Positions 1 through 8,620 of a DNA stretch of 64,000 nucleotides are shown here, one piece after another (within the stretch, counting starts at the first letter, position 1; every line of letters starts with the position of its first letter). The notes under the pieces are model-generated. The model was not told the origin of the DNA and did not search any database. It worked only from the letters and a program-made list of their open reading frames with translations. Location of the stretch: NCBI RefSeq assembly GCF_011752935.1, contig NZ_VWWO01000001.1, forward strand, positions 2,294,001 through 2,358,000, in the 5' to 3' direction. Source of the stretch: Chitinophaga sp. Cy-1792. GTDB lineage: Bacteria > Bacteroidota > Bacteroidia > Chitinophagales > Chitinophagaceae. Both the position numbers and the translations under genes were made by a program.

Positions 1-951
1 AAAAACATACTGGGCTTAGGTTATAAGTATGATTACAGTGAAAGATGGAATACTTCTCTTTTTGTAAAAAATTATAAGCAAACCAATAAATTCTCCCAAA
101 GCTATAACCCTAGTGGTAGCTGGGGAGATGTGGCTTACCGTAATCTGGAAAATACCTTTAATAAAATGGGTTATGGCCTTGCTACCACATACTTTGTGCT
201 GCCTAACCTGCAATTAAAGGCCTCTTACGAAAAATCATACCGCCTGCCGGATACAGAAGAGTTATTTGGTGACCTCCTCAACCTGGAAGGCAATCTGGAC
301 CTCAAACCTGAAAGCAGCAATAACTACAACCTGGGTGCCAGTTTCCAGACTAAACTGCATGAGGATCACCGCTTCAGTATTGATGCTAACCTGATTTACC
401 GTGACGCCAAAGATTTTATCCGGCCTTTACTGAACCCCAACCAAACAAAGCAAACTAATGGAAACCTGGCCGATGTTACCAATCTTGGGGTAGATGGAGA
501 AGTGCGCTACAGCTACAAACGGCTCTTTACCGCGGGTGTCAACATGACTTATCAGAACCTGAGAAATAATACCAGGTTTGAAGATGGGCAAAAGGTAGAA
601 AGTCCGCTTTACCGCGATAGAATTCCAAATATGCCTTATCTCTTCGGAAATGCCGATGCTTCCCTCTTCTTCCATAATGTACTCAAAAAAGGAAACAGTC
701 TGACCCTTGGCTATAACTTCCTGTATGTGCATGAATACTACCTTTCATGGCCCAGCCAGGGAAGCCAGAAGCTGACCATTCCACGCCAGTTTTGCCAGGA
801 CGTGAATATGGTGTACAGTCTTGCCAATGGTAAATATAACATCGCGGTGGAATGCAAAAACCTTGTGGATAACCGCCTGTACGACAACTTCACATTACAG
901 AAACCGGGTCGTGCATTTTACGCCAAATTCAGGTACTTCATCAGTAAATAA
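1..951 (+). CDS. TonB-dependent outer membrane receptor, C-terminal part (5' truncated)
   Basis: The frame is open from base 1 to the TAA at 949-951, so only the last 316 residues of the protein are present. The visible part is a run of alternating polar/aromatic strands (GLGYKYDYSERW, ASYEKSYRLPDTEELFG, NLKPESSNNYNLG) typical of the beta barrel of TonB-dependent receptors; the segment RLPDTEELFGD...LKPESS is a familiar barrel signature of siderophore/haem receptors. It ends in a strand with an aromatic near the C-terminus (YAKFRYFISK), as outer membrane barrels do. The plug and TonB box lie outside the window. The next genes, a DUF4374 lipoprotein 21 bases downstream and a PepSY protein, indicate iron or siderophore uptake. 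The exact ligand cannot be read from this fragment. Confidence 0.88.
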   Translation, partial: KNILGLGYKYDYSERWNTSLFVKNYKQTNKFSQSYNPSGSWGDVAYRNLENTFNKMGYGLATTYFVLPNLQLKASYEKSYRLPDTEELFGDLLNLEGNLDLKPESSNNYNLGASFQTKLHEDHRFSIDANLIYRDAKDFIRPLLNPNQTKQTNGNLADVTNLGVDGEVRYSYKRLFTAGVNMTYQNLRNNTRFEDGQKVESPLYRDRIPNMPYLFGNADASLFFHNVLKKGNSLTLGYNFLYVHEYYLSWPSQGSQKLTIPRQFCQDVNMVYSLANGKYNIAVECKNLVDNRLYDNFTLQKPGRAFYAKFRYFISK

Positions 952-972
952 TTTCTAAACTACTAACAGGTA

Positions 973-2214
973 ATGATAAAATTAAACAGAATATTGCTGC
1001 TGGCAGCAGCCATGGTAGTATTCGGAACAGGTTGCGATAAAGATGATATCTCCGCAGATAGCGGATATACTGAAGGTGAATCTCAGGGACGAACAAAATA
1101 TGTTATAACGGCAACGCCTATAGGTACTACTGGTATTGCCGATTACCTGCTCACCGCAGATCAGCTGGACAAAGGCAGTATAAGTACTGCTGGTAACGGT
1201 ATTGAGCAGGATGGCTCCTATCGGTACTATATGACACATAAAGGCAGGTTTTTTAGCCTGTTGTACGGACAGGGAAATCCGGGTGCTGTCACTACTTACA
1301 GGCTGGATACAAAAGGCCAGCTGGTAAAGACTTCCGACTTCCAGACAGAAACTGTGCAGGCATTTACAAAAGTCAACGATGAATTGCTCCTGATAAAAAT
1401 TCCCCGCAGCGGTACTGAAATTGCCAGTTACTACAGGATAGATGCGCTGCAATCCAAGATTGTAGGTAATGGTACGATTGATATCGTGAAACTGGCCGCC
1501 AATGGAGAACGGGCACACTTTACCTGGGCTACGCAGGTAGATAATAAAGTATTTGCACCGTACATGAGTATTAAAGGCTGTTGCGGTGATGCTTTCGGCA
1601 CTGCCTACCCCGACAGTACCTGGATAGCAGTGTTTTCCTACCCTGAAATGAAACTGGAAAAAGTAATCAGGGATAACCGTACCAGTTATATCGGTGCTTA
1701 TTTCAATAACGGCCTTGCTGTAACCGAAACCGGTGATATTTACGGATTTTCGCCGGCGGCAGCCACGCTGAACAGTGTACCGGTTACTACCAAACCATCT
1801 GCATTTGTACGTATCCTGAAAGGCACCACTGAATTTGATCAGCATTACTTCTTCAACGTACAGGCGATTTCTGGCGGACATCATATCTCCAATCAGACCT
1901 ATCTTGGAAATAACAAATTTTTACTACTGATGTATGGGGATCCCAATGCGCTTACCGGCAACCGAAAACTCGCGCTGGTAGATGTGAAAGAGCAATCATT
2001 TGCCTGGATAAAAGGCGCACCGGAAGACATACAAAGTACTTCTGCATCTTACAATAATAATACTACTACCAACGATGGGAAAACTGCTTATATAGGCCTC
2101 AATACGGCTACTGGCAGCCGGGTTTATAGCATTGATATTGTTACGGCTACGCTTACGCCGGGCCTGGTGGTTGAAGGTGGAAAAATTACTGCGATCACAA
2201 AAATGGAATATTAA
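973..2214 (+). CDS. DUF4374-type lipoprotein of an iron-uptake module
   Basis: A 413-residue exported protein. The N-terminus MIKLNRILLLAAAMVVFGTGC is a lipoprotein signal with the acylated Cys at about residue 21, followed by acidic residues as is common for surface-exposed Bacteroidota lipoproteins. The rest looks like repeated beta-rich blades without transmembrane segments, which fits DUF4374, a family found next to TonB receptors and PepSY proteins. It starts 21 bases after the receptor stop, and the PepSY gene starts 10 bases after its own stop, so the three are probably one operon. A role in capturing or releasing iron chelates at the cell surface is inferred from context; no catalytic motif is seen. 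A CCGD segment at about residues 203-206 (KGCCGDAFGT) is unusual for an exported protein and could be a metal or disulfide site. Confidence 0.75.
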   Translation: MIKLNRILLLAAAMVVFGTGCDKDDISADSGYTEGESQGRTKYVITATPIGTTGIADYLLTADQLDKGSISTAGNGIEQDGSYRYYMTHKGRFFSLLYGQGNPGAVTTYRLDTKGQLVKTSDFQTETVQAFTKVNDELLLIKIPRSGTEIASYYRIDALQSKIVGNGTIDIVKLAANGERAHFTWATQVDNKVFAPYMSIKGCCGDAFGTAYPDSTWIAVFSYPEMKLEKVIRDNRTSYIGAYFNNGLAVTETGDIYGFSPAAATLNSVPVTTKPSAFVRILKGTTEFDQHYFFNVQAISGGHHISNQTYLGNNKFLLLMYGDPNALTGNRKLALVDVKEQSFAWIKGAPEDIQSTSASYNNNTTTNDGKTAYIGLNTATGSRVYSIDIVTATLTPGLVVEGGKITAITKMEY

Positions 2215-2224
2215 AAAAGCGGGC

Positions 2225-3442
2225 ATGCAATTAAATAAAAATAAGTCGGCCGGGAAGAAGAACTCCCGGTCGCTTTTCTATCGGATCTCAGCCTGGCTGC
2301 ATCTTTGGCTGGGATTGATTTCTGGTATCATTGTAATGATCATCTGTATTACCGGCTGCATTTGGGTGTTCAACGAGGAAATTACTTCGTATATGGAACC
2401 GGAAAGCAATATTTCCCTACAGGAAAAGCCGGTACTTCCTCCTTCAGGGATCATGGCAGTGGCAGCAAAGGCCTACCCGGGAAAACAGGTGGGGGCCATT
2501 GTCTATAAAGATGGTAAGGCGGTAGAAGTGACTGTTGGCGGGCGTCGTGGAGGGTCTACTTTAAAAATAAATCCCTATTCAGGAGAAGTCGTTTCCAAAG
2601 TTACCCGTAAACCTGGCGATGTCAATTTCTTCAGATGGGTATTGAACGGGCATCGTTTTTTATGGCTGCCTTTTAAGATAGGACGCCCGATTATTAATTA
2701 CAGCACACTGGTTTTTGTGGTAACGCTCATCAGTGGAATGGTGCTGTGGTGGCCTAAGAAGTGGAATAAGAGTACCCGTCAGCAGAGCTTTAAAATTAAG
2801 TGGGGCGCCAGTACAAAGCGTGTAAACTATGACCTGCACAATGTTTTAGGTTTTTATGCGCTCCTGGTATTGTTTGCAATAGGATGTACCGGCATGGTAT
2901 ATGGACTGGAATGGTGGAGTAAGGGCACTTACTGGGTAACCACCGGTGGGCGCACACTTCCGCCATTTAAAGAAGCGGTATCTGATTCTTTGCAGGCAGG
3001 AAAATTATCCTATACGCTGCCACAGAAGATTGATGTGGCCTGGAAAGCCGCAGCAGTAAAGCATCCTGCATCCAAAGGCTTTTATATCGGCTTGCCGGAT
3101 ACGGCTAAGGCTGGCAGTAGTATCATGGTTATCGTGTATCCAAGTAAAGGACAGTATTACAACCTGCAACGCTATTCGTTTGATCAGCATACGTTACAGG
3201 AGATCAAAGGAGATCCGGAAAACAGCCAGTCTTATGAAGATGCTGATGTTGGCGGAAAACTGCGACGCATGAACTTTGATATTCATGTGGGTAGTATACT
3301 GGGACTGCCGGGAAAAGTATTAGCATTCTTTGCTTCGCTGATAGGTGCCACCTTGCCGGTAACCGGTTTCATTATATGGTGGGGAAAAGGAAAGAAGAAG
3401 AAACCCGTGCCCAGAGCGAAAGAAAAGCAACTGACCGTTTGA
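2225..3442 (+). CDS. PepSY-associated transmembrane protein
   Basis: A 405-residue inner-membrane protein of the PepSY_TM family. Four membrane segments are visible: WLHLWLGLISGIIVMIICIT near the N-terminus, TLVFVVTLISGMVLWW, VLGFYALLVLFAIGCTGMVYG, and VLAFFASLIGATLPVTGFII near the C-terminus, with periplasmic PepSY-like parts between them. His residues at membrane boundaries (WLHLWLG, DLHNVLG, FDIHVGS) are conserved in this family and are thought to bind haem or metal. In siderophore clusters such proteins act as ferric-siderophore reductases or accessory proteins; that role is inferred. The ATG at 2225 is preferred over an in-frame upstream start at 2132, which would overlap the previous gene. 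The C-terminus is Lys-rich and cytoplasmic. A terminator follows at 3462. Confidence 0.82.
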   Translation: MQLNKNKSAGKKNSRSLFYRISAWLHLWLGLISGIIVMIICITGCIWVFNEEITSYMEPESNISLQEKPVLPPSGIMAVAAKAYPGKQVGAIVYKDGKAVEVTVGGRRGGSTLKINPYSGEVVSKVTRKPGDVNFFRWVLNGHRFLWLPFKIGRPIINYSTLVFVVTLISGMVLWWPKKWNKSTRQQSFKIKWGASTKRVNYDLHNVLGFYALLVLFAIGCTGMVYGLEWWSKGTYWVTTGGRTLPPFKEAVSDSLQAGKLSYTLPQKIDVAWKAAAVKHPASKGFYIGLPDTAKAGSSIMVIVYPSKGQYYNLQRYSFDQHTLQEIKGDPENSQSYEDADVGGKLRRMNFDIHVGSILGLPGKVLAFFASLIGATLPVTGFIIWWGKGKKKKPVPRAKEKQLTV

Positions 3443-3461
3443 TTAATCCCTTGACATAAAG

Positions 3462-3491
3462 ACCGTCCGTAAAAATACGGGCGGTTTTTTC
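3462..3491 (+). terminator. Rho-independent terminator of the receptor/DUF4374/PepSY operon
   Basis: ACCGTCCGT and ACGGGCGGT form a 9-bp stem with one G-U pair around the loop AAAAAT, followed by six Ts. It lies 20 bases after the PepSY stop. Confidence 0.8.
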
Positions 3492-3570
3492 TTTATTATG
3501 ACCTATCTTTCCTGTCTCCCGAATCGTCTTTATTCAGACAGAACCTCTTTTTTATCAACAACCATTCACC

Positions 3571-4629
3571 ATGCATTTTAGCAAATTAGCACTGACACTA
3601 GTTATGTTACCATTGCTTTCAGCGGCGCAGGAGCAAACAGATGGCCCCTATGTTTTCTATGAAGGAGATAGTGCCGTCGTTAAAACCATCTTCCAGCGGG
3701 AAGATCTTGTTACCACAAAAACAAAAACTTATCCGGCCCATAACATTCCGGTATTGACTGCCGAAGGTTTGGAAATAAAGATCAAATCCAACATCAGCAT
3801 CCCGGCTAATACCACGGCGGCTCCGGAGCAATTATTCATCCTTTCTGATATTGAAGGTGAATTTGATGCCGGTAAAAAACTGTTGATAGCGGGTGGAGTA
3901 ATGGACGATAAGTTTAACTGGACCTTTGGTAAGGGGCACCTGGTTATTGCCGGCGATCTGTTCGACAGGGGTACTAAAGTACTGCCATGGATATGGCTCC
4001 TGTATACGCTGGAAGATAAAGCTGCAGCGGCTGGTGGACAGGTACATGTTATCCTGGGCAACCATGATGTCATGCAGATGGCGGGAGATTTCCGTTATAC
4101 AGATGCGCGTTATTTCAAAAATGCCTGGGTCATGGGCAAAGAACTGAAACAGTTGTTTGCTGCTGATACTGAGCTGGGGCGCTGGTTGCGGAGCAAAAAT
4201 GTAATAGAAAAAATCGGTGACCTGCTGGTCATGCATGGAGGGATGTCGCCGGAAATACTGCAAAAACAACTTTCGCTTACACAGATAAACGACGCGGTAA
4301 GGCCATTGCTGGGCGTTCCACGTAAACAGATGCCGGCGGATGCACAGGTATTTTTTACTTCCACTTCTCCTTTCTGGTTCCGTGGTTACTTCAGCGATGT
4401 GCCAACGCCTGAAAGTACGATCGATAGTACATTACAGCAGTATGGCAGCAAGCACATCGTTGTAGGACATACCATAACGGATACGACTATTGTACAACGC
4501 TACAACGGGAAAGTAATCGGGGTAGATGTAGATCAGCATGAGGGGCACCATCAGGGGCTTTTCATAGATAAAAATCAATTTTTTCTGGTAGATATTAACG
4601 GGAAGAAAACACCATTTCCGGTACATTAA
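3571..4629 (+). CDS. Periplasmic calcineurin-like metallophosphoesterase
   Basis: A 352-residue exported phosphoesterase. The signal peptide is MHFSKLALTLVMLPLLSAAQ. The metal-binding motifs of the family appear in order: LSDIEGEF (Asp at about residue 93, with Glu where many members have His), GDLFDRG (Asp129), GNHDVM (Asn164, His165, Asp166), MHGG (about 220) and VGHT near the C-terminus. The GDxxDRG motif and the overall order resemble the Shewanella-type (Shelphs) PPP-like phosphatases, so a protein or small-molecule phosphomonoesterase is likely, but the substrate is unknown. The gene stands alone between a terminator and a convergent ABC-F gene. Confidence 0.82.
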   Translation: MHFSKLALTLVMLPLLSAAQEQTDGPYVFYEGDSAVVKTIFQREDLVTTKTKTYPAHNIPVLTAEGLEIKIKSNISIPANTTAAPEQLFILSDIEGEFDAGKKLLIAGGVMDDKFNWTFGKGHLVIAGDLFDRGTKVLPWIWLLYTLEDKAAAAGGQVHVILGNHDVMQMAGDFRYTDARYFKNAWVMGKELKQLFAADTELGRWLRSKNVIEKIGDLLVMHGGMSPEILQKQLSLTQINDAVRPLLGVPRKQMPADAQVFFTSTSPFWFRGYFSDVPTPESTIDSTLQQYGSKHIVVGHTITDTTIVQRYNGKVIGVDVDQHEGHHQGLFIDKNQFFLVDINGKKTPFPVH

Positions 4630-4636
4630 TGAAGGA

Positions 4637-4670
4637 CAGCTGCTGACCGGCATTAGCTGGTCAGCAGCTG
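4637..4670. terminator. Hairpin between convergent genes
   Basis: CAGCTGCTGACC and GGTCAGCAGCTG form a perfect 12-bp stem with a 10-nt loop between the 3' ends of the phosphoesterase (plus) and the ABC-F gene (minus). There is no T-tract on either side, so termination is plausible but unproven. Confidence 0.5.
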
Positions 4671-4674
4671 CAAG

Positions 4675-6270
4675 TTAGGCCACACGTAATTCAGTAGTCA
4701 CTTCCGCATCTTTTAAAAATTCGGTATCATGGGAGATGACGAGCAGTGTACCCTTATACCCTGCAAATATTTTCCCCAGCATCTGGATATTGGCCAGGTC
4801 CAGGTTATTCACAGGTTCATCCAGGAAGATGATGTCCGGAGCCTTATTTTGCAAGATCATACAACATAGTGCCAGCCGGAGCATTTCGCCGCCGCTTAGT
4901 ACTGAACAGGGCTTTTTCCAGCTATCCGGTTTGAACAGGAAGTTGGCAAGTGTTGTATGTACCATGGCTTCTTCCAGTTTTCTTTCATTGAAAGCCAAAG
5001 CCTGCTCTAATACTGTCTTATCACGGTCGATAATACTATAATCCTGGTCCAGCATCAGGGTGGTGAATTTTCCATTTTCCATGGTGCCGCTGGTAGGTCT
5101 TAACGCGCCTGATAACAGCTGCATCAGCGTCGATTTACCACTGCCGTTAGGGCCGGTGATGGCAAGCCTGTTGCCGCTTCGGATGGTGAATGTTAACGGT
5201 GACGGCCATACGTTATTGATGCCGTTGTAGGAGAAGTTAATGTCGTTGGCCTGCCATAGCACTTTTCCGGAGGGAAAAGCGGAAGAGGCAAAGTAGCCTT
5301 TCATCATTTGCTGGATATGCGCCATAGCGGCCGCATCCTGAAGGGCGGAACGGATTTCACTGACTTTCTCATCATGAATATGTTTCAGTTTGCCACCACT
5401 GACTTCTGCCGCCATTTTACGACCATTCAGCAGAATCTTCGGATCGCTGCTGTTAGCTGCATTTTTACGGGCCTGTGCATCGGCGCGTTGTTTGCGCTCA
5501 TGGGCTTCCTGCTGCTTCTTTTTGGCCTCCTTCAGGGCCTTTTCGTGGAAATCCAGCTTATGCTCCTGTGCAGCTATTTCATTTTCTTTCTGCAACTCAT
5601 AGAAATCATAATTGCCGCCATAGGTATTGATACCACCAGGTGTCAGCTCCAGGATCGGGTTGCAATGGCGCAGCAGTTGCCTGTCGTGGCTGACAAGCAG
5701 CACGGTACAAGTCGTTTCTTCCAGCCATTGGAGCAGTAGCTGACGGGTTTGATGGTCCAGGTGATTGGTGGGTTCGTCCAGCAGCACTATTTCAGGTTGG
5801 AAGATGTCTATCCCGGAGAGAAATAGTTTTGTTTTCATACCGCCACTGAGCTGTGATAGCGGTTGGTCTGGTGTGACGCCAGGAATGCCCCATTTATTGA
5901 AAGCTTCCTGATACCGGGCTTCTATATCCCAGTTGTTTTCCAGCAGATCGTAATGTTCGGGTATGGTGGAACCTTCGCCTACAGCGTGTAATGCTTGTAA
6001 TATCGGCGCCAGGGAAAGGGCTTCAGCCACGGTAGTATGGTTGAAATGCCCGTAATGCTGTGGTACATAATACAGTGTAGCATTGATCAGTACCTGACCT
6101 GAATAGTCCTTTTCCCTACCTGCTATAATTTTGAGCAGGGTACTTTTTCCCGTCCCGTTGTTTCCGACGATGGCGGTTTTATCGTATTTTTTTACTGTAA
6201 AGCCGACGTTTTCAAATAACAGTTTGTGTGCTGGTGTTTGATAAGAGATATTTTGGATATTGATAAGCAT
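4675..6270 (-). CDS. ABC-F subfamily ATPase (ribosome-associated type)
   Basis: A 531-residue soluble protein with two ABC ATPase domains and no membrane segments, the layout of ABC-F translation factors and antibiotic-resistance proteins. Domain 1 has Walker A GNNGTGKST, signature LSGGMKTK and Walker B/D-loop LLDEPTNHLD; domain 2 has GPNGSGKST, LSGGEMLRL and FLDEPVNNLD. Between them is a long charged linker rich in Lys, Glu and Gln, the region that reaches into the ribosome exit-site tunnel in resistance members. Start chosen at MLINIQNISYQ (6270), where the family usually begins; an in-frame ATG at 6321 would add 17 residues. A clear promoter lies at 6443-6472, leaving a leader of roughly 165 nt. 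Whether it protects against antibiotics or is a housekeeping factor cannot be told. Confidence 0.87.
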   Translation of the reverse strand: MLINIQNISYQTPAHKLLFENVGFTVKKYDKTAIVGNNGTGKSTLLKIIAGREKDYSGQVLINATLYYVPQHYGHFNHTTVAEALSLAPILQALHAVGEGSTIPEHYDLLENNWDIEARYQEAFNKWGIPGVTPDQPLSQLSGGMKTKLFLSGIDIFQPEIVLLDEPTNHLDHQTRQLLLQWLEETTCTVLLVSHDRQLLRHCNPILELTPGGINTYGGNYDFYELQKENEIAAQEHKLDFHEKALKEAKKKQQEAHERKQRADAQARKNAANSSDPKILLNGRKMAAEVSGGKLKHIHDEKVSEIRSALQDAAAMAHIQQMMKGYFASSAFPSGKVLWQANDINFSYNGINNVWPSPLTFTIRSGNRLAITGPNGSGKSTLMQLLSGALRPTSGTMENGKFTTLMLDQDYSIIDRDKTVLEQALAFNERKLEEAMVHTTLANFLFKPDSWKKPCSVLSGGEMLRLALCCMILQNKAPDIIFLDEPVNNLDLANIQMLGKIFAGYKGTLLVISHDTEFLKDAEVTTELRVA

Positions 6271-6442
6271 TGTTGGAATGTTGAGAGATGGGAAATAGCG
6301 TGAAAGTCCTGGGTAAGGCATGTGAGTTTCATGTCAGTAAATTTTTGATTAAGAAATATATATTATGAGAAAGCAGGACCGGAATGGCCTGCGTATAAGC
6401 GTTGCGCTATATATGTGGGAGAGTGGTTATCACATAGTGGTG

Positions 6443-6472
6443 CAAAGGTAGTAAAATCTGATTAAAATCAAA
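6443..6472 (-). promoter_or_regulatory. Bacteroidota-type promoter for the ABC-F gene
   Basis: On the minus strand TTTG (6472-6469) is followed after 18 bases by TACCTTTG (6450-6443), a full match to the -33/-7 consensus of Bacteroidota housekeeping promoters. The -33 box overlaps the stop codon of the upstream ATP-grasp gene. Confidence 0.75.
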
Positions 6473-7538
6473 GTCCCCAGTGTTGCCCCAGCATATTTAC
6501 CAGTAATTCGGGATAGCTCCAGCCGATTTTTCGGGCTGCCAGGGCGGTCAGACTGTCCTGATCATGGCGATGCAGTCGGGAAGGCCCTGTCATATTAGGT
6601 TTCATATTGAGGTCGAAAAGGAAATAGTTGCCGTTTTCATCAGCGCGGCTGTCGATACGGATGGGGGCCCGCATTCCCACCAGTTTTCCCGCTGTTGCAC
6701 ATTGGGTATAAAGTTGCTGAATACGAAGATCAGCCTCTTCCTTATCATTGAGAACTGTGCTGTTATGGATTACAGCCACCGTACCGTTATAGGGAGCTAT
6801 GCCGTTGTGGTGATTAAATCTTTTCACGGCAGGGAGGCACCAGGGTGTTTCTTTTTTTACTGTTCTGCCTTGTAGCGTATATGTGCCTGGCGGCATTACA
6901 GTAATGGTTACTTCTTCGCCGGGAAGGTATTTTTCGAGATAGATGGTAGTACCATAGCGGTCTGTCTGGAACATGGCTGTCAGTACGGACTGGTATTCCT
7001 GTTTATTTCTGATAAGGGCCACACCTTCGCTGCCGCGGCCGCGAATAGGCTTTGCTACCATAGGGAAATGCATTTTCCTGACACCGGCAATGAAATCTTC
7101 ATAATGAAGCTGTTCTGCATGGGGGACAGGCAGGTCGTTATCTTTCAACAGTTCGGCGGTAGCCCATTTATCATCGTACATGCCGCTGAGTACCGGATGC
7201 TGGCCTACTACCTGTATACCTCTGTTGAGGAAGGTTGCAATGGGGTGATCGGCATAGAGGACCGTATTGAGCCAGATGCAGGTGGCACCTTTTTCGATCG
7301 CATGTGCAATGCCATGTTCGGTATCGGGGAATACCCAGTCTGTATCCTTATCCACGTAGGGGTTGGGCACTGGTGTGATGACGTTGATCTGTTGTATTTT
7401 CAGCGCATAGGCGATATCGGCTCCGCTATCGGCGTAGCCGCCGGGCTTTGGCGGCTTGATAATGCCATTGACGGCAGGGGCCGGGTGGGCCTGGTATACA
7501 ATCGCTACTTTGATATCCGCATTTGCCATGGTAATCAT
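6468..7538 (-). CDS. ATP-grasp ligase, D-Ala-D-Ala ligase-like
   Basis: A 356-residue cytoplasmic protein with the ATP-grasp fold. Visible elements: a Rossmann-like N-terminal part (KVAIVYQAHPAP), the ATP-binding strand and glycine loop MVAKPIRGRGSEGVALI, the strand with an acidic residue KYLPGEEVTITV, and the metal-binding end FLFDLNMKPNMTGP, equivalent to the DxNxxPG end of D-Ala-D-Ala ligases. Such enzymes join a carboxylate to an amine using ATP. It is not a typical Ddl, which has a different N-terminal domain and PG ending, so the substrate is unknown; peptide or natural-product ligation is possible. ATG at 7538 used; ATG at 7529 is an equal alternative. It sits between two minus-strand genes, with a terminator upstream and a promoter for the next gene in its stop codon. 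Confidence 0.75.
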   Translation of the reverse strand: MITMANADIKVAIVYQAHPAPAVNGIIKPPKPGGYADSGADIAYALKIQQINVITPVPNPYVDKDTDWVFPDTEHGIAHAIEKGATCIWLNTVLYADHPIATFLNRGIQVVGQHPVLSGMYDDKWATAELLKDNDLPVPHAEQLHYEDFIAGVRKMHFPMVAKPIRGRGSEGVALIRNKQEYQSVLTAMFQTDRYGTTIYLEKYLPGEEVTITVMPPGTYTLQGRTVKKETPWCLPAVKRFNHHNGIAPYNGTVAVIHNSTVLNDKEEADLRIQQLYTQCATAGKLVGMRAPIRIDSRADENGNYFLFDLNMKPNMTGPSRLHRHDQDSLTALAARKIGWSYPELLVNMLGQHWGL

Positions 7539-7554
7539 CTTACTATAACCTACT

Positions 7555-7590
7555 AAACAAAAAAGCCGGACAACAGTTTGTTGCCCGGCC
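7555..7590 (-). terminator. Rho-independent terminator of the DUF1080 gene
   Basis: GCCGG-A-CAACA pairs with TGTTG-C-CCGGC (7565-7589) and is followed on the minus strand by six Ts. It closes the DUF1080 transcript before the ATP-grasp gene. Confidence 0.75.
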
Positions 7591-7653
7591 GGAATTATTT
7601 GTAGTATGCATACGATTTTTACAGCGTATAAGCATTACCGTGAGTAAGAAAGA

Positions 7654-8430
7654 TTATAGTTCTCTTATCCAGATATTACGGAAGCTGAGTGGTTCACTTT
7701 TATCGCCGTGTGCCTGCAGCTTGATAGGAGAGGCGCCATGGGCTTTGCTATAGCTGGGTTTGCCGATATATTGGGTAGGCCCCAGCAGGGTTGTGTTATT
7801 CTGTACCAGTACGCCGTTGAAGAAAACGGTAACGCGTGCCGGTGATTTCAGGCTGCCATCTTCGTTGAAGAGGGGAGCTGTCCAGATAACATCATAAGCC
7901 TGCCATTCTCCAGGCTTGCGGGCAGGATTGGCCAGTGGAATGAACTGTTTGTAGATACTGCCGGCCATACCGTTTACATATGTTTTGTTATTATAGGCAT
8001 CCAGGATCTGCAGCTCGTAGCCCGCATCACCATCACCGATGGAGGCGAGGAACAATCCACTATTGCCACGGGCCTGGCCGCTACCGGTGATGTTGGCCGG
8101 TACACGCCATTCTATATGCAGCTGGTAGTTATTGAATGATCTTTTTGTTTCAATATTTCCCGCAGATTTATTTACGGTAAAGATATTGTCCTTTACGATC
8201 CAGTTGGCGGGTTTGGTTCTGTCGGCAACAGATACCCATTCGTCCAGGTTTTTACCATCGAAGAGTACGATGGCATCACCGGGAGCGCTTTGAAAATCGA
8301 TTTTGCCGGGCGTGACAACTTTAGGAGCCGGCTCCCATACTTCTGTGTCTTCCGGTTTGGGTTTGTCCTGCGCCTGTGCTGTAAATACGCCACATGAAAG
8401 CAGGGCAAAAAGCAGATAACTTCTTTTCAT
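7654..8430 (-). CDS. Secreted DUF1080 protein (3-keto-disaccharide hydrolase family)
   Basis: A 258-residue exported protein with signal peptide MKRSYLLFALLSCGVFTAQA. The core IVLFDGKNLDEW, ...NWIVKDN..., NNYQLHIEWRVP and GNSGLFL is the hallmark of DUF1080, a concanavalin-like jelly roll; members have been described as 3-keto-disaccharide hydrolases acting on 3-keto-glucosides. The C-terminal ending SFRNIWIREL is also typical. It is likely periplasmic. No adjacent oxidoreductase that would make a 3-keto sugar is present, so it stands alone here. Confidence 0.87.
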   Translation of the reverse strand: MKRSYLLFALLSCGVFTAQAQDKPKPEDTEVWEPAPKVVTPGKIDFQSAPGDAIVLFDGKNLDEWVSVADRTKPANWIVKDNIFTVNKSAGNIETKRSFNNYQLHIEWRVPANITGSGQARGNSGLFLASIGDGDAGYELQILDAYNNKTYVNGMAGSIYKQFIPLANPARKPGEWQAYDVIWTAPLFNEDGSLKSPARVTVFFNGVLVQNNTTLLGPTQYIGKPSYSKAHGASPIKLQAHGDKSEPLSFRNIWIREL

Positions 8431-8590
8431 AATTTCAGATTGAGTGCATTTTATGACAGACTGTATACAGCCTGTATTTTGCGTGGAATGATGATAATTA
8501 AAGAATTTCCGTGCGACTAATATAGAAAACTTTTTTTCGTTTGCACAGCAGGTTTATTTCACTACGCAATTCCACTGCGTATGGCGGTCA

Positions 8591-8598
8591 TAATTTTG
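8591..8598 (+). promoter_or_regulatory. -7 promoter element upstream of the DUF4240 gene
   Basis: TAATTTTG matches the Bacteroidota -7 consensus TAnnTTTG and lies 22 bases before the ATG at 8621. No good -33 box is seen 17-20 bases upstream. Confidence 0.45.
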
Positions 8599-8620
8599 CT
8601 CTTGTAATCAACAGACGAAT

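Noticed and set aside
982..1884. 300-codon open frame on the minus strand inside the DUF4374 gene
   Set aside because: It is antisense to a well-supported lipoprotein gene, has no recognisable domain, and long antisense frames are frequent opposite such codon use.
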